DNA of 64,000 nt. Source: VXOZ01 sp965220045. GTDB taxonomy: Bacteria; Chloroflexota; UBA11872; VXOZ01. The stretch's first letter is position 1; every line of letters starts with the position of its first letter. The notes under the pieces are model-generated. The model made no database searches, was not told the origin of the DNA, and saw only the letters and a list, made by a program, of their open reading frames with translations. Both the position numbers and the translations under genes were made by a program. This document shows positions 8,207-17,928 of the stretch, piece after piece. The DNA lies in contig OZ244803.1 of NCBI GenBank assembly GCA_965220045.1, positions 744,001 to 808,000 of the forward strand. Direction: 5' to 3'.

Positions 8207-9607
8207 CTAAGCTTCAAGCTCTTGGGTGATGAGCTTCGCGGCTTCCGCCAAAGCACCCCTCAAGTCGAGTTCACTCTCGCCCTTTATAGCGTCTTGCACG
8301 ATCTCGAAGTGCGGGTTGGACGCGGTCCAGCGCCGATAGAACGGATAGTTCTTGCCTTTCGCGCCCACTTCGGGCGTGACGGCAATAACCGGGAAGTCCT
8401 CAACGGCACTATTCCACTCGGCTGAATTGTAGAAGTCGAGCCGAGGCGAAACCTGGTTGACCATGAGCAACTTCTGCACCTGGGCCTCCAGGCCGCAGAT
8501 GAAGCGGTTCATCTCGAACGCCATGTCAGCGTGTGCCGTACCGTCGGGCACGACAATCATGTTGATCCACGTAGCGCCGCTGGCGTCGCCGTCCTGGCTG
8601 GGACCCTGCGGCGGCGGCACGAACCAGAACTTGAAGCCTTCCTGAAATTCGTCGCGGATGTAGTAGGCGGCCCATGTTCCCCAGTGGATACCGGAGCCAC
8701 GACCTTGCGCCAGAATTTCCCGGCCAGACGGGAAGTCATCGATCACGTCGCGATACTTCACGTAATGCTTGGCGCGGTGGTCTGCCACTTCAAGCGCTTT
8801 TGCGGAATCGAAGACCGCTTCAGTAAGCTCTTCATTGTGCATGTCCCCGCCGTTGGCGTACGTCCAAGCTGCGAACTCCGGCAGTCCGGGAATGTGATAG
8901 GTAAAGCCGAGACGTTCAAGCTTGCCGGCGGCGTTCTTTTTTGCGAGCTTTTCGCTGGCAGCCGAAAGCCCGTCCCACGTGGCGAGATCAGCGCCTTGCG
9001 GGTCGAGGCCCGCTTCGATGAAGTGTTCCTGGTTGATCACCATCACGTAGGAGTCCGGCCCCCAAAAGGAAATGCCGAAGACCTTGCCCTGCGCAATCCG
9101 GTAGGGGTTGGCACTGGGCATGAAGGCTTCGGGTGCGACGTCCGGCGCTGTGGCGGTATGGGCCGAAAGATCCGTCAGCAAGCCGTTGTCCCAGAGGTCC
9201 CTCGCCCAGATGATCGAGCTGTGCATGACATCGGGCACGACGCGGGCTGCGGCTTCCGTTGTGAGTTTGGCGACGTTCTCGCCAAACGGCACGCGGGTGT
9301 ATTCGATGTTCTCTACCTGTGGATTCATTTCGCGGAACGTATCGCTCGCCCAAATGAACCACTGGTCCCAGGTTGTTGGGGTATCACCGACGGCACGCCA
9401 ATCGCGGAACACCAGCGTGATCTTCTCCATCTCGGGCTGCTTGGCTTCCTCTTTCGGCGCGTCGGCTTCCTTCATCTCCTCTTTGGGCATGTCCTCGCCC
9501 GCGGAGGTACCGCCGCACGCTGCGAGCAGGAGGAACCCACCTGCGGCCGCGCCGCCGGCAAGAAATCGCCTGCGCGAGAAGGCATGTTTCGTTTCTTTAG
9601 TAGCCAT
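8207..9607 (-). CDS. ABC transporter extracellular solute-binding protein (family 1, sugar type), Tat lipoprotein
   Basis: Residues 10-31 carry a twin-arginine signal (SRRRFLAGG) followed by a lipobox LLAAC with Cys31. This points to export folded through Tat and lipid anchoring. An acidic, Lys/Glu-rich linker follows to about 65. The rest matches carbohydrate-binding proteins of family 1 in length and pattern (for example TWDQWFIW and YKIAQGKVFG-like regions). An in-frame GTG lies nine bases earlier (9616), but AGGAG is only two bases from it, whereas it stands 11 bases from the chosen ATG. No permease or ATPase gene is adjacent, so the transporter partner must be elsewhere. The ligand is unknown. 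Confidence 0.9.
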   Translation of the reverse strand: MATKETKHAFSRRRFLAGGAAAGGFLLLAACGGTSAGEDMPKEEMKEADAPKEEAKQPEMEKITLVFRDWRAVGDTPTTWDQWFIWASDTFREMNPQVENIEYTRVPFGENVAKLTTEAAARVVPDVMHSSIIWARDLWDNGLLTDLSAHTATAPDVAPEAFMPSANPYRIAQGKVFGISFWGPDSYVMVINQEHFIEAGLDPQGADLATWDGLSAASEKLAKKNAAGKLERLGFTYHIPGLPEFAAWTYANGGDMHNEELTEAVFDSAKALEVADHRAKHYVKYRDVIDDFPSGREILAQGRGSGIHWGTWAAYYIRDEFQEGFKFWFVPPPQGPSQDGDASGATWINMIVVPDGTAHADMAFEMNRFICGLEAQVQKLLMVNQVSPRLDFYNSAEWNSAVEDFPVIAVTPEVGAKGKNYPFYRRWTASNPHFEIVQDAIKGESELDLRGALAEAAKLITQELEA

Positions 9608-9713
9608 AGTTGTCACCGCTCCTGTTCATTACTATGGACGCACGAATATGGGTAAAGAATAGGGAAACTGCCGTGCTATGTCAACGACTTAATGCAGCGG
9701 ACCATCCTAATTC

Positions 9714-10172
9714 CTAGGTGTGCGGCTGGCGCCCGCGGGAGGCGCACCATTCGTCGTACGCGGGCACGTCTTCACCCACCACATAGAGAAAATAGTAAAT
9801 GCCGATTTCGCCGAGAAAGCCAAAGCGCTTGCGCAGGTCCTTCTCCGTTGCGTCGTAGTCGCCGTGAGACCGCAAGTAGCCCTGAAAACTCCCGTGTTCC
9901 TCTTCCAAGTCGCGCATCGTCTGGGCGTTCTTGATAATCGCCGCCAGCTTGCGCCGGTTGCGTATGACGCGCTTGTCCTGCGCTAGTTCGTCCAATTCCT
10001 TCTCGCTCAGGAAAGCAATCTTTACGGGATCGAAGTCGTGCATGGCTTCCTTGATGTCGGGCCACTTCGCTTCCACCACGGCCCACGACATGCCGCTGTG
10101 AAAGACGGCTTTGCACATGACTTCAAGGTAATCGGCGAGACTCTGCGGTGTTATCTTCTGCGGTGCTTCCAT
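9714..10172 (-). CDS. DNA-3-methyladenine glycosylase I-like protein
   Basis: It resembles Tag, the helix-hairpin-helix glycosylase removing alkylated adenine. The shared stretches are SWAVVEAKW and FDPVKIA near residues 27-55 and the RNRRKLAAIIKNA segment near 73-85. At 152 residues it is shorter than classic Tag (about 187). The N-terminal Cys/Tyr-His cluster and the C-terminal His/Cys pair that bind zinc in E. coli Tag are not seen. It may therefore be a zinc-free relative. The ATG is preceded by GAGG at five bases. It is a single gene with a repeat-free upstream region. Confidence 0.8.
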   Translation of the reverse strand: MEAPQKITPQSLADYLEVMCKAVFHSGMSWAVVEAKWPDIKEAMHDFDPVKIAFLSEKELDELAQDKRVIRNRRKLAAIIKNAQTMRDLEEEHGSFQGYLRSHGDYDATEKDLRKRFGFLGEIGIYYFLYVVGEDVPAYDEWCASRGRQPHT

Positions 10173-10355
10173 CGTGACCTCACTTAGACTTGAGTTCTTT
10201 GAGGTGACAGTATGTTGACGTTGAGGGCCCGTTGCGATCTATGCAGTATGGCAGAAGCAAGAGCCGTGGGCAATCCAGGTTTCGCGCCGCTCTCGTGCAT
10301 CTTCCCGCTTGACGATTGCCTCTCACTTCTAGTCGTAGAGACGCGGCTCTTCCGT

Positions 10356-10385
10356 TTGTGAGAGAACGTAGAGAAGGGCTATAAT
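10356..10385 (+). promoter_or_regulatory. Predicted sigma-70-type promoter of the gat genes
   Basis: A TTGTGA -35 (10356-10361) and a perfect TATAAT -10 (10380-10385) are separated by 18 bases. The GTG start of gatC follows 31 bases after the -10 box, leaving a short leader. Confidence 0.6.
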
Positions 10386-10416
10386 CAATGGGACACCAAC
10401 GAAAGGCGACGCAGTT

Positions 10417-10728
10417 GTGACGGATTCTGATAGATCGGATTCTATTTCCCGCGCTGATGTGCAGCACGTGGCGAACCTCGCCCGGCTGGCGCTTTCGCCG
10501 GACGAGGAAGAGCGCTTCCAACATCAGCTTAGCGCGGTGTTTGAGCACTTTCAGAAACTGAGCGCATTGGACACGGAGCAAATCTCTCCGACGGCGCAAG
10601 TCATCCCTCTAAGGAACGTCATGCGGCCGGACGCGGTTGAGGACTCGCTGCCGGAGCAAGACGTCCTCGCCAATGCGCCGGACCGTGAGGGCGATCAATT
10701 CCGCGTGCGCGCCATTCTGGATTTCTAG
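10417..10728 (+). CDS. gatC: Asp-tRNA(Asn)/Glu-tRNA(Gln) amidotransferase subunit C
   Basis: This small subunit stabilises the GatA-GatB amidotransferase that converts Glu-tRNA(Gln) and Asp-tRNA(Asn) to the amidated forms. At 103 residues it has the family length. It shows the typical N-terminal helix with VQHVANLARLAL and a LSAVFEHFQKL segment, then the extended C-terminal tail around RPDAVEDSL and FRVRAILDF that wraps GatA in known structures. The start is GTG. The gene opens a run of plus-strand genes gatC, gatA, an aminotransferase and gatB. Confidence 0.94.
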   Translation: MTDSDRSDSISRADVQHVANLARLALSPDEEERFQHQLSAVFEHFQKLSALDTEQISPTAQVIPLRNVMRPDAVEDSLPEQDVLANAPDREGDQFRVRAILDF

Positions 10729-10765
10729 TGCCCTTTCAACTTGGTCCTGCGCTAATGTTTAACCC

Positions 10766-10838
10766 TCACCCCCGTATCGGTCGATACTTCGTATCGAGTA
10801 CGGGGCAGTTTCTAGCCCTCTCCCTCAAGGGAGAGGGG
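10766..10838. repeat. Two hairpin repeats between gatC and gatA
   Basis: CCCCCGTATCGG...GAGTACGGGG (10769-10805) is an inverted repeat related to those at 3938 and 57801. CCCTCTCCCTCAAGGGAGAGGGG (10816-10838) is a second hairpin whose relative lies at 16740-16760. They would form structures in a gatC-gatA transcript. Confidence 0.65.
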
Positions 10839-10894
10839 ATAAGCCCGAAGCCTAATCACTTGAAGCACTCATCCAAAACAAGCGGTATTACTCT

Positions 10895-12355
10895 GTGAAC
10901 CTTAGCGAATTGACCGTCCACGAGGCCCAAGACCTGCTTGGTCAAGGGGAGACCACGTCTGTTGAGCTTACGGAAGCGGTATTGGCACGGGTCGAGGCCG
11001 TGGATGAGACGGTGAAGTCCTACGTGACCGTGACCGCCGATGCAGCGCGGGCGCAAGCAGCAGCGGCTGATGCCCGCCGCGCACAGGACGGTGCGGGAGC
11101 GCCGCCTCTCCTGGGCATACCTGCCGCTGTCAAGGACGTTATCAACACCAAGGGCGTGCGCACCACGTGTTCGTCGCGCATGCTGGAGAACTACGTGCCT
11201 CCGTATGACGCCACCGTCATGCGGATGCTCAATGGACAGGGCATCGTGCTGGTTGGGAAGACCAACATGGACGAATTCGCCATGGGTTCCAGCACCGAGC
11301 ACTCAGCCTTCTTCACGACGCGTAACCCGTGGGACACCGAACGGGTACCCGGCGGCTCCAGCGGCGGTTCGGCGGCGGCGGTCGCTGCTGACGAGGCGAT
11401 CTTCTCTTTGGGCTCCGACACCGGCGGCTCGATACGGCAACCGGCGGCACTCTGTGGCGTGGTGGGCATGAAGCCGACCTACGGGCGCGTGTCACGCTAC
11501 GGTCTGGTGGCGTTTGCGTCATCGCTGGACCAGATCGGGCCGTTTACGAAGGACGTGACCGACTGCGCTATTGTGCTCGAAGCGATTTGCGGGCAGGACC
11601 CCAAGGATGCCACGTCAGCGCCGGAGGAAGTGCCGGCGTGGCGCGATGAGATGAAGCAGGACGTGCGCGGCTTGCGCATTGGCGTGCCGCGCGAGTATTT
11701 CGGCGAGGGCACCGACCCGGCAGTCGAACAGTCGGTACGTGCAGCCATCGATCAACTGTTGGCGCTTGGGGTAGAGGTGGAGGACGTTTCGCTGCCCCAT
11801 ACCGACCACGCGCTCGCGACGTATTACATCATCGCCCCGGCGGAAGCCAGCGCGAATTTGGCGCGCTACGACGGCATCAGATACGGCCACGCGGCGCAAG
11901 ACGCCGAGACTATGTGGGAGGCGTATAGCCGCACGCGTGGGGAGGGCTTCGGTTCGGAAGTAAAGCGGCGTATTCTCGTCGGCACTCACGCGCTCTCCAG
12001 CGGCTACTACGACGCCTATTATCTCAAAGCACAAAAGGTGCGCACGCTGATTGCGGCGGATTTCCAGCAGGCCTTCGAGCGGGTAGATGCCATCGTCTCC
12101 CCCACGTCCGCGACCGTTGCCTTCAAAATCGGCGAACGCATCGACGATCCCATCAGCATGTATCTGTCCGATCTGTACACATTGCCCGGTAACGTGGCGG
12201 GCCTGCCCGGTATTTCGCTGCCGTGCGGCCTCGCCGACGGGCTGCCCATAGGGGTACAATTCGTAGGCAAGCCGTTTGACGAGTCAACGCTCTTGCGGCT
12301 GGCATTCGCGTATGAGCAGGCCAGCGGCGTTCGCTACAAACCCGCTCTTGCTTAA
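10895..12355 (+). CDS. gatA: Asp-tRNA(Asn)/Glu-tRNA(Gln) amidotransferase subunit A
   Basis: This amidase-signature enzyme releases ammonia from glutamine for GatB. The Ser-cisSer-Lys triad is visible as Lys80 (PAAVKDV), Ser155 (GGSSGGS) and Ser179 (DTGGSIRQP). These sit one residue from the positions in well-studied GatA proteins. At 486 residues the length is normal. The start is GTG. It follows gatC by 166 bases filled with two hairpin repeats, and the next gene starts 14 bases after the stop, so the two are probably co-transcribed. Confidence 0.96.
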   Translation: MNLSELTVHEAQDLLGQGETTSVELTEAVLARVEAVDETVKSYVTVTADAARAQAAAADARRAQDGAGAPPLLGIPAAVKDVINTKGVRTTCSSRMLENYVPPYDATVMRMLNGQGIVLVGKTNMDEFAMGSSTEHSAFFTTRNPWDTERVPGGSSGGSAAAVAADEAIFSLGSDTGGSIRQPAALCGVVGMKPTYGRVSRYGLVAFASSLDQIGPFTKDVTDCAIVLEAICGQDPKDATSAPEEVPAWRDEMKQDVRGLRIGVPREYFGEGTDPAVEQSVRAAIDQLLALGVEVEDVSLPHTDHALATYYIIAPAEASANLARYDGIRYGHAAQDAETMWEAYSRTRGEGFGSEVKRRILVGTHALSSGYYDAYYLKAQKVRTLIAADFQQAFERVDAIVSPTSATVAFKIGERIDDPISMYLSDLYTLPGNVAGLPGISLPCGLADGLPIGVQFVGKPFDESTLLRLAFAYEQASGVRYKPALA

Positions 12356-12369
12356 GGAGCAAATCTCAC

Positions 12370-13581
<1,212 letters not shown>

Positions 13582-13624
13582 CGCAGTCATTCGCGTGATC
13601 GCCAACGGCCGCGTGCCATGTGCG

Positions 13625-13795
13625 ACGTAGCTTTGTAACTTAGGTTGCTCAGTGAGAAAGGTACGTCCGGTAGCGCAGGTTTGTAACCTGCGTCATGCGG
13701 CCGGATAGGCACGCACTGCATTGCAGGTCTGTAACCTACGCTACAGAGGGAGAAGGACACATCAGGTACTGTAGGTATGTAACTCCGAATCGAGC
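13625..13795. repeat. 48-bp periodic repeat (four units) in front of gatB
   Basis: The core GCAGGTTTGTAACCTGCG, itself an imperfect palindrome, recurs with its TGTAAC at 13634, 13682, 13730 and 13778, exactly 48 bases apart. Outside the core the units are poorly conserved. The same core type, with TTGAAAACC in the middle, appears at 32950 and 32980. Confidence 0.75.
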
Positions 13796-13831
13796 TTGGG
13801 GCAGGCAATGCGCCAGCGTGGGAGCAGAGTA

Positions 13832-15298
13832 ATGGCAACTGCCGTAACAGAAAAATACCGCACCGTCATCGGCCTGGAATTTCACGTGCAGCTCTTGACG
13901 GAGAGCAAGATGTTCTGCACGTGCAGCGCGCAGTATGCCGCCAATCCGCCCAACACGGTGGTGTGCCCGGTCTGTCTTGGTTTGCCGGGGGCGCTGCCGG
14001 TCATCAACGAGAAAGTCATTGAGTGCATTGTAATGACGGGCATGGCGTTGAACTGCCAGATTCCTGAATACGCGAAGTTCGACCGTAAGAATTATCCCTA
14101 TCCTGACTTGCCCAAGGGCTACCAGATTTCGCAGTACGACTTGCCTTTCTGCATTGAAGGACGTCTGACCCTTGATGAAGAGGACGGCGGGCGCACCATC
14201 GGCATTACGCGAGTCCACCAAGAGGAAGATACGGCGAAGTCCACGCACGTTACGGCAGCCAGCGGCGAACGGTATTCCCTCGTTGACTTCAACCGCTCCG
14301 GTGTACCGCTCATGGAAGTCGTGACCGAACCGGACATAGCCACGCCGGAAGAAGCAGCGGCGTTCGGACGCAAGCTGCGGCAGATCGTGCGCTATCTCGG
14401 GATTTCCACCGGCAACATGGAAGACGGCGCCATGCGCTGCGACGCCAACATTTCGGTGTGGCCGGCGGATGCGCCTCTGGGAGACATTAAGGTTGAAGTC
14501 AAGAATATGAACTCATTTCGGGCCGTGGAGCGGGCCTTGCTCTTTGAGCAGGAGCGGCAGACCCGCATCCTGGAGAGCGGTGATGACACGCGTGTGACGG
14601 AAACGCGGGGCTGGGTGGAGACATCCGGCGAGACCGTTTCGCAGCGAACGAAAGAGGAAGCCCACGACTACCGCTACTTCCCCGAGCCGGACCTGCCGCC
14701 TCTGCAATTGTCTCCTGCATGGGTTGAGGGAGTGAAAGAGAAACTTCCTGAGTTGCCGGCGGCAAAGAAAGAGCGCTTCATGGCCGAGTATGACCTCTCG
14801 GCATACGACGCGAGCCTGCTCACGCAGTCACGCGACTTGGCCGACTATTTCGAAGCGGCGTCGGCGGGCGCCAAGAACCCGAAAGCCGTGGCGAATTGGA
14901 TGTCGCGGAATCTCCTGCAGCGTCTCAATGAAGCTGGCAGCGAGATCAGCGACTGCAGGATTACGCCCGCTCGGCTCGGTGAAATGATCCGGATGATAGA
15001 TGCAGGCGAGATCAGCAATCGCATGGCCCAGGAAGTGTTCGACCAGATGTTCGACACGGGCAAGAGCGCAGAGGTCATTGTGAAAGAGCAGGGACTGGCG
15101 CAGATCAGCGACGAAGATGAACTCGCCGGGATTGTCGCCACGGTGATTGCGGAAAACCCCGCCGCTGTGCAAGACTTTAATCAGGGGAAGAAACGCGCCA
15201 TTGGCTTTTTGGTCGGTCAGGTGATGAAGGCCACGCGCGGCAAAGCGAACCCCGGCATCGTCAATCAGAAGCTGCAAGAGGTCTTGCGCCAGGACTAG
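13832..15298 (+). CDS. gatB: Asp-tRNA(Asn)/Glu-tRNA(Gln) amidotransferase subunit B
   Basis: This is the tRNA-binding kinase and transamidase subunit. The cradle domain begins at once with YRTVIGLEFHVQLLT. A zinc-type cysteine set is present at Cys29, Cys31, Cys45 and Cys48. The motif RKNYPYPDLPKGYQISQ and the C-terminal YqeY-like tail (GFLVGQVMKATRGKANP) are typical. An in-frame TTG lies 36 bases upstream, but the ATG at 13832 is preceded by GGAG at suitable spacing and matches the family start, giving 488 residues. It is separated from the aminotransferase by the 48-bp repeat array. Confidence 0.96.
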   Translation: MATAVTEKYRTVIGLEFHVQLLTESKMFCTCSAQYAANPPNTVVCPVCLGLPGALPVINEKVIECIVMTGMALNCQIPEYAKFDRKNYPYPDLPKGYQISQYDLPFCIEGRLTLDEEDGGRTIGITRVHQEEDTAKSTHVTAASGERYSLVDFNRSGVPLMEVVTEPDIATPEEAAAFGRKLRQIVRYLGISTGNMEDGAMRCDANISVWPADAPLGDIKVEVKNMNSFRAVERALLFEQERQTRILESGDDTRVTETRGWVETSGETVSQRTKEEAHDYRYFPEPDLPPLQLSPAWVEGVKEKLPELPAAKKERFMAEYDLSAYDASLLTQSRDLADYFEAASAGAKNPKAVANWMSRNLLQRLNEAGSEISDCRITPARLGEMIRMIDAGEISNRMAQEVFDQMFDTGKSAEVIVKEQGLAQISDEDELAGIVATVIAENPAAVQDFNQGKKRAIGFLVGQVMKATRGKANPGIVNQKLQEVLRQD

Positions 15299-15424
15299 GG
15301 GGAAGTGGCGCCGGACCCATGCAGTAGATCGTAGTCCCGTGCGAATGACTGCTTGGCTCGAAGAAGAGTTGAAGCTATGCGCTGAACGCCGGCAGTGACG
15401 CCGGTGACCGAGGAGGCTTAGTAT

Positions 15425-16693
15425 ATGGCTGAGCTTATTGATCAACAACCCCGTGTCAATCCGCTCTCGATCGCTCTCGATCAGTTCGACCGCACGGCCG
15501 AAATCTTGCACCTCGATGACGACATGCGCAAGGTGCTCCGCGTCCCCAAGCGCGAACTCACGGTCAATTTCCCCGTGCGCATGGACGACGGCAGGCTGGA
15601 GGTGTTCTCCGGCTACCGCGTGCAGCACAACGTCAATCGCGGCCCGGCGAAAGGGGGCATTCGCTTCGCTCCCGACGTGGACATCGAAGAAGTGCGCGCG
15701 CTGGCGATGTGGATGACGTGGAAGTGCGCCTTAGTGGGAATCCCGTACGGCGGCGCGAAAGGCGGCGTCGCGTGCAACCCGAAACAGCTTTCTCTCACCG
15801 AGCTTGAAGGCCTAACGCGCCGATTCACGACGGAGATATACACGCTCATCGGCCCGGAATCGGATATCCCCGCCCCCGATATGAATACGGATTCCCAGAT
15901 CATGGCGTGGATAATGGATACGTACAGCATGCAGCGGGGCTTCTCCGTGCCTGCGGTCGTGACCGGTAAGCCGATGGAGATTGGCGGCTCCGCGGGCAGG
16001 ACGGAGGCCACCGGTCGCGGCGTCACGTATGTCGTTGAAGAAGTGCTCGGTCACTACGGAGAAAGCCTGCAGGACAAGACGGTCGCCATTCAGGGCTTCG
16101 GCAATGTGGGGTCTCATGCCGCAGAACTCTTGGCGGCACAAGGGGCGAAGGTTGTAGCTATATCCGACGTGAGCGGCGCCGTTTACAACGCGCGCGGCCT
16201 TGACGTAAATGCGGCGCTGCAGATCAAGAACGAAGGCGTGCTGGTGAGCGATTTGCCCGGCGGTGAACGTATCAGCAACGATGAGCTCCTCGAACTGCCG
16301 GTGGACATTTTAGTGCCCGCCGCCGTTCACGGCCAGATTGCGGCGGATAATGCGGACGAAATTCGCGCCCGCTACATTGCCGAGGCGGCCAATGGGCCGA
16401 CGACCCCTGAGGCTGATGAGATTCTGCGCGAGCGGGGCATTGTGGTAATCCCCGATGTTCTCTGCAATGCGGGTGGAGTGACGGTCTCTTACTTTGAGTG
16501 GGTGCAGGGCTTGCAGTCGTTCTTCTGGGAAATCGAGCAGATCCGCCGGCGGCTCAAGAGCATTCTTGGTCGTGCTACGCAGGAGACGATCGCGACCGCG
16601 GAGAAATACGACGTAGATCTCCGCATGGGCGCATCTGCCCTAGGCGTGAGCCGCGTGGCTGAAGCGACGCTTTCCCGCGGGATATATCCCTAA
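15425..16693 (+). CDS. Glu/Leu/Phe/Val dehydrogenase (glutamate dehydrogenase)
   Basis: It catalyses reversible oxidative deamination, most likely of glutamate. The N-terminal substrate domain holds GGIRF (77-81), the catalytic Lys112 in GGAKGG and Asp152 in APDMNTD. The Rossmann motif GFGNVGS is at 224-230. At 422 residues it fits the small hexameric family. A strong GAGGAGG precedes the ATG. Together with the gat genes and the aminotransferase upstream it forms a glutamate-centred neighbourhood. It ends before a clear terminator at 16807. Confidence 0.95.
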   Translation: MAELIDQQPRVNPLSIALDQFDRTAEILHLDDDMRKVLRVPKRELTVNFPVRMDDGRLEVFSGYRVQHNVNRGPAKGGIRFAPDVDIEEVRALAMWMTWKCALVGIPYGGAKGGVACNPKQLSLTELEGLTRRFTTEIYTLIGPESDIPAPDMNTDSQIMAWIMDTYSMQRGFSVPAVVTGKPMEIGGSAGRTEATGRGVTYVVEEVLGHYGESLQDKTVAIQGFGNVGSHAAELLAAQGAKVVAISDVSGAVYNARGLDVNAALQIKNEGVLVSDLPGGERISNDELLELPVDILVPAAVHGQIAADNADEIRARYIAEAANGPTTPEADEILRERGIVVIPDVLCNAGGVTVSYFEWVQGLQSFFWEIEQIRRRLKSILGRATQETIATAEKYDVDLRMGASALGVSRVAEATLSRGIYP

Positions 16694-16739
16694 GCAAGCC
16701 TGTGAAGCGAACGTAAGTTGTCCCGCACTATGGGAAAAT

Positions 16740-16760
16740 CCCCTCTCCCCAAGGAGAGGG
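16740..16760. repeat. CCCTCTCCCC hairpin repeat
   Basis: CCCCTCTCCCCAAGGAGAGGG forms a short hairpin and is a relative of the one at 10816-10838. Confidence 0.55.
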
Positions 16761-16806
16761 AGTTCCTACGCTTACAACCGGGGCTACGCAAAGAACTTCA
16801 AATGAG

Positions 16807-16841
16807 AAAGAGCGGGTCACGTTGCGACCCGCTCTTTTTTT
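16807..16841 (+). terminator. Intrinsic terminator after glutamate dehydrogenase
   Basis: The 12-base arm AAAGAGCGGGTC pairs with GACCCGCTCTTT across the loop ACGTTGC, and the T-run continues to 16841. On the minus strand the same hairpin is followed by TTTC, so it may also stop the convergent gene at 16881. Confidence 0.9.
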
Positions 16842-16880
16842 GCTGCGTTGATGCTCTACCGGAGAGCGAAGCACCCAAAC

Positions 16881-17678
16881 TCACTCAATAGCGAACGTCA
16901 CACGAATGTGCGCGGTGACACTCACGGCGCCGCCCTGCACGGGTGAAGAGAGGCCGCCACCGTCAAATGCGGCTTCCTGGGCAAAGGCGACTCCTCTCGC
17001 TTCCGGCCTTTCAATCCACTCTTCGTTGACCACGAGCGCGGCGCCAAGTGTTACGCCGAGCGTGTCGGCAATGGTCTGCGCTTTGGCTTGGGCATTCTGC
17101 ACCGCCGCGATCAGCGCGTCTGTCACGATGGTATCGGTGTCGCTCAAGCCGAACCGCACGCCGCCGACCTGGTTGGCGCCGGCAGTTACTGCCGCATCAA
17201 GCACCGAGCCTGCTTTGTCAATGTCGTGGACCCTGACGCTTACATCGTTTGACGCTCGGTAGCCGACGATTTGGCGCTGCTCACCGGATTGCACCAGGGA
17301 GCGGTCTTCGTAGACGGGATAGAGGTTGATGCCGGAGGTCTGAATATCCTCATCGGCGATCCCGGCCTCCTGAATCGCGGCAATAACTCCGGTCATCTGT
17401 TCGCTGTTGAGCGCCAAGGCCTCCATTGCCGTTGCGCCCGTGGTCTGAACGCCGAGCGTAAGCGTGACCAGATCAGGTTTGGCGCTCACGGTGCCCTGTC
17501 CCTGTACCGAGATGCTGCGCTCGCTCGACTTTTCCTCGCCACCGTTGTAAACGGTCGCGGCAGGCGCTTCCGCCTCAGAGGCGGAAGGCGCGGCTTGCAC
17601 CGCCGCGGTGGCGCACGCAGTCAAGAGCAGCATGCTCGCGATGGCTAGTAGACCGATAAGCTTCTTCGTAAACCGCAC
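16881..17678 (-). CDS. SIMPL-domain (DUF541) lipoprotein
   Basis: A lipoprotein signal ends at LLTAC with Cys22. A low-complexity Ala/Glu linker follows to about residue 55. The SIMPL domain then begins with SISVQGQGTVSAKPDLVTLTL and continues with the MEALALNSEQM helix, the QTSGINLYPVY segment and the C-terminal VTAHIRVTF strand. The family sits in the periplasm or outside the membrane and is linked loosely to stress and oxidative protection, but its biochemical role is not settled. The start is GTG with GGAGG upstream. It converges on the glutamate dehydrogenase gene and may share its terminator. Confidence 0.92.
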   Translation of the reverse strand: MRFTKKLIGLLAIASMLLLTACATAAVQAAPSASEAEAPAATVYNGGEEKSSERSISVQGQGTVSAKPDLVTLTLGVQTTGATAMEALALNSEQMTGVIAAIQEAGIADEDIQTSGINLYPVYEDRSLVQSGEQRQIVGYRASNDVSVRVHDIDKAGSVLDAAVTAGANQVGGVRFGLSDTDTIVTDALIAAVQNAQAKAQTIADTLGVTLGAALVVNEEWIERPEARGVAFAQEAAFDGGGLSSPVQGGAVSVTAHIRVTFAIE

Positions 17679-17928
17679 TACGGCCCTCCTTTTCCAAATA
17701 TCGAAATGTACGTGATTTTACTATACCCCACTTGGGGACTACACGGATGAGAGCACTATGAGAATGGGCCGGTTGCCTGCGTAGGTGAGAGCGGTCAAGG
17801 AATGTGCGCAGTGGTCCTCCTTCAAGGTGCTGAACGTGCCAGGCGATTGAGGGCAGCAGCGAGAGGCCCACAACCGTGTGCTACTATGCCCATGAGGCGT
17901 GTTCCTACAAGCTGCATGGAGATGCTGC

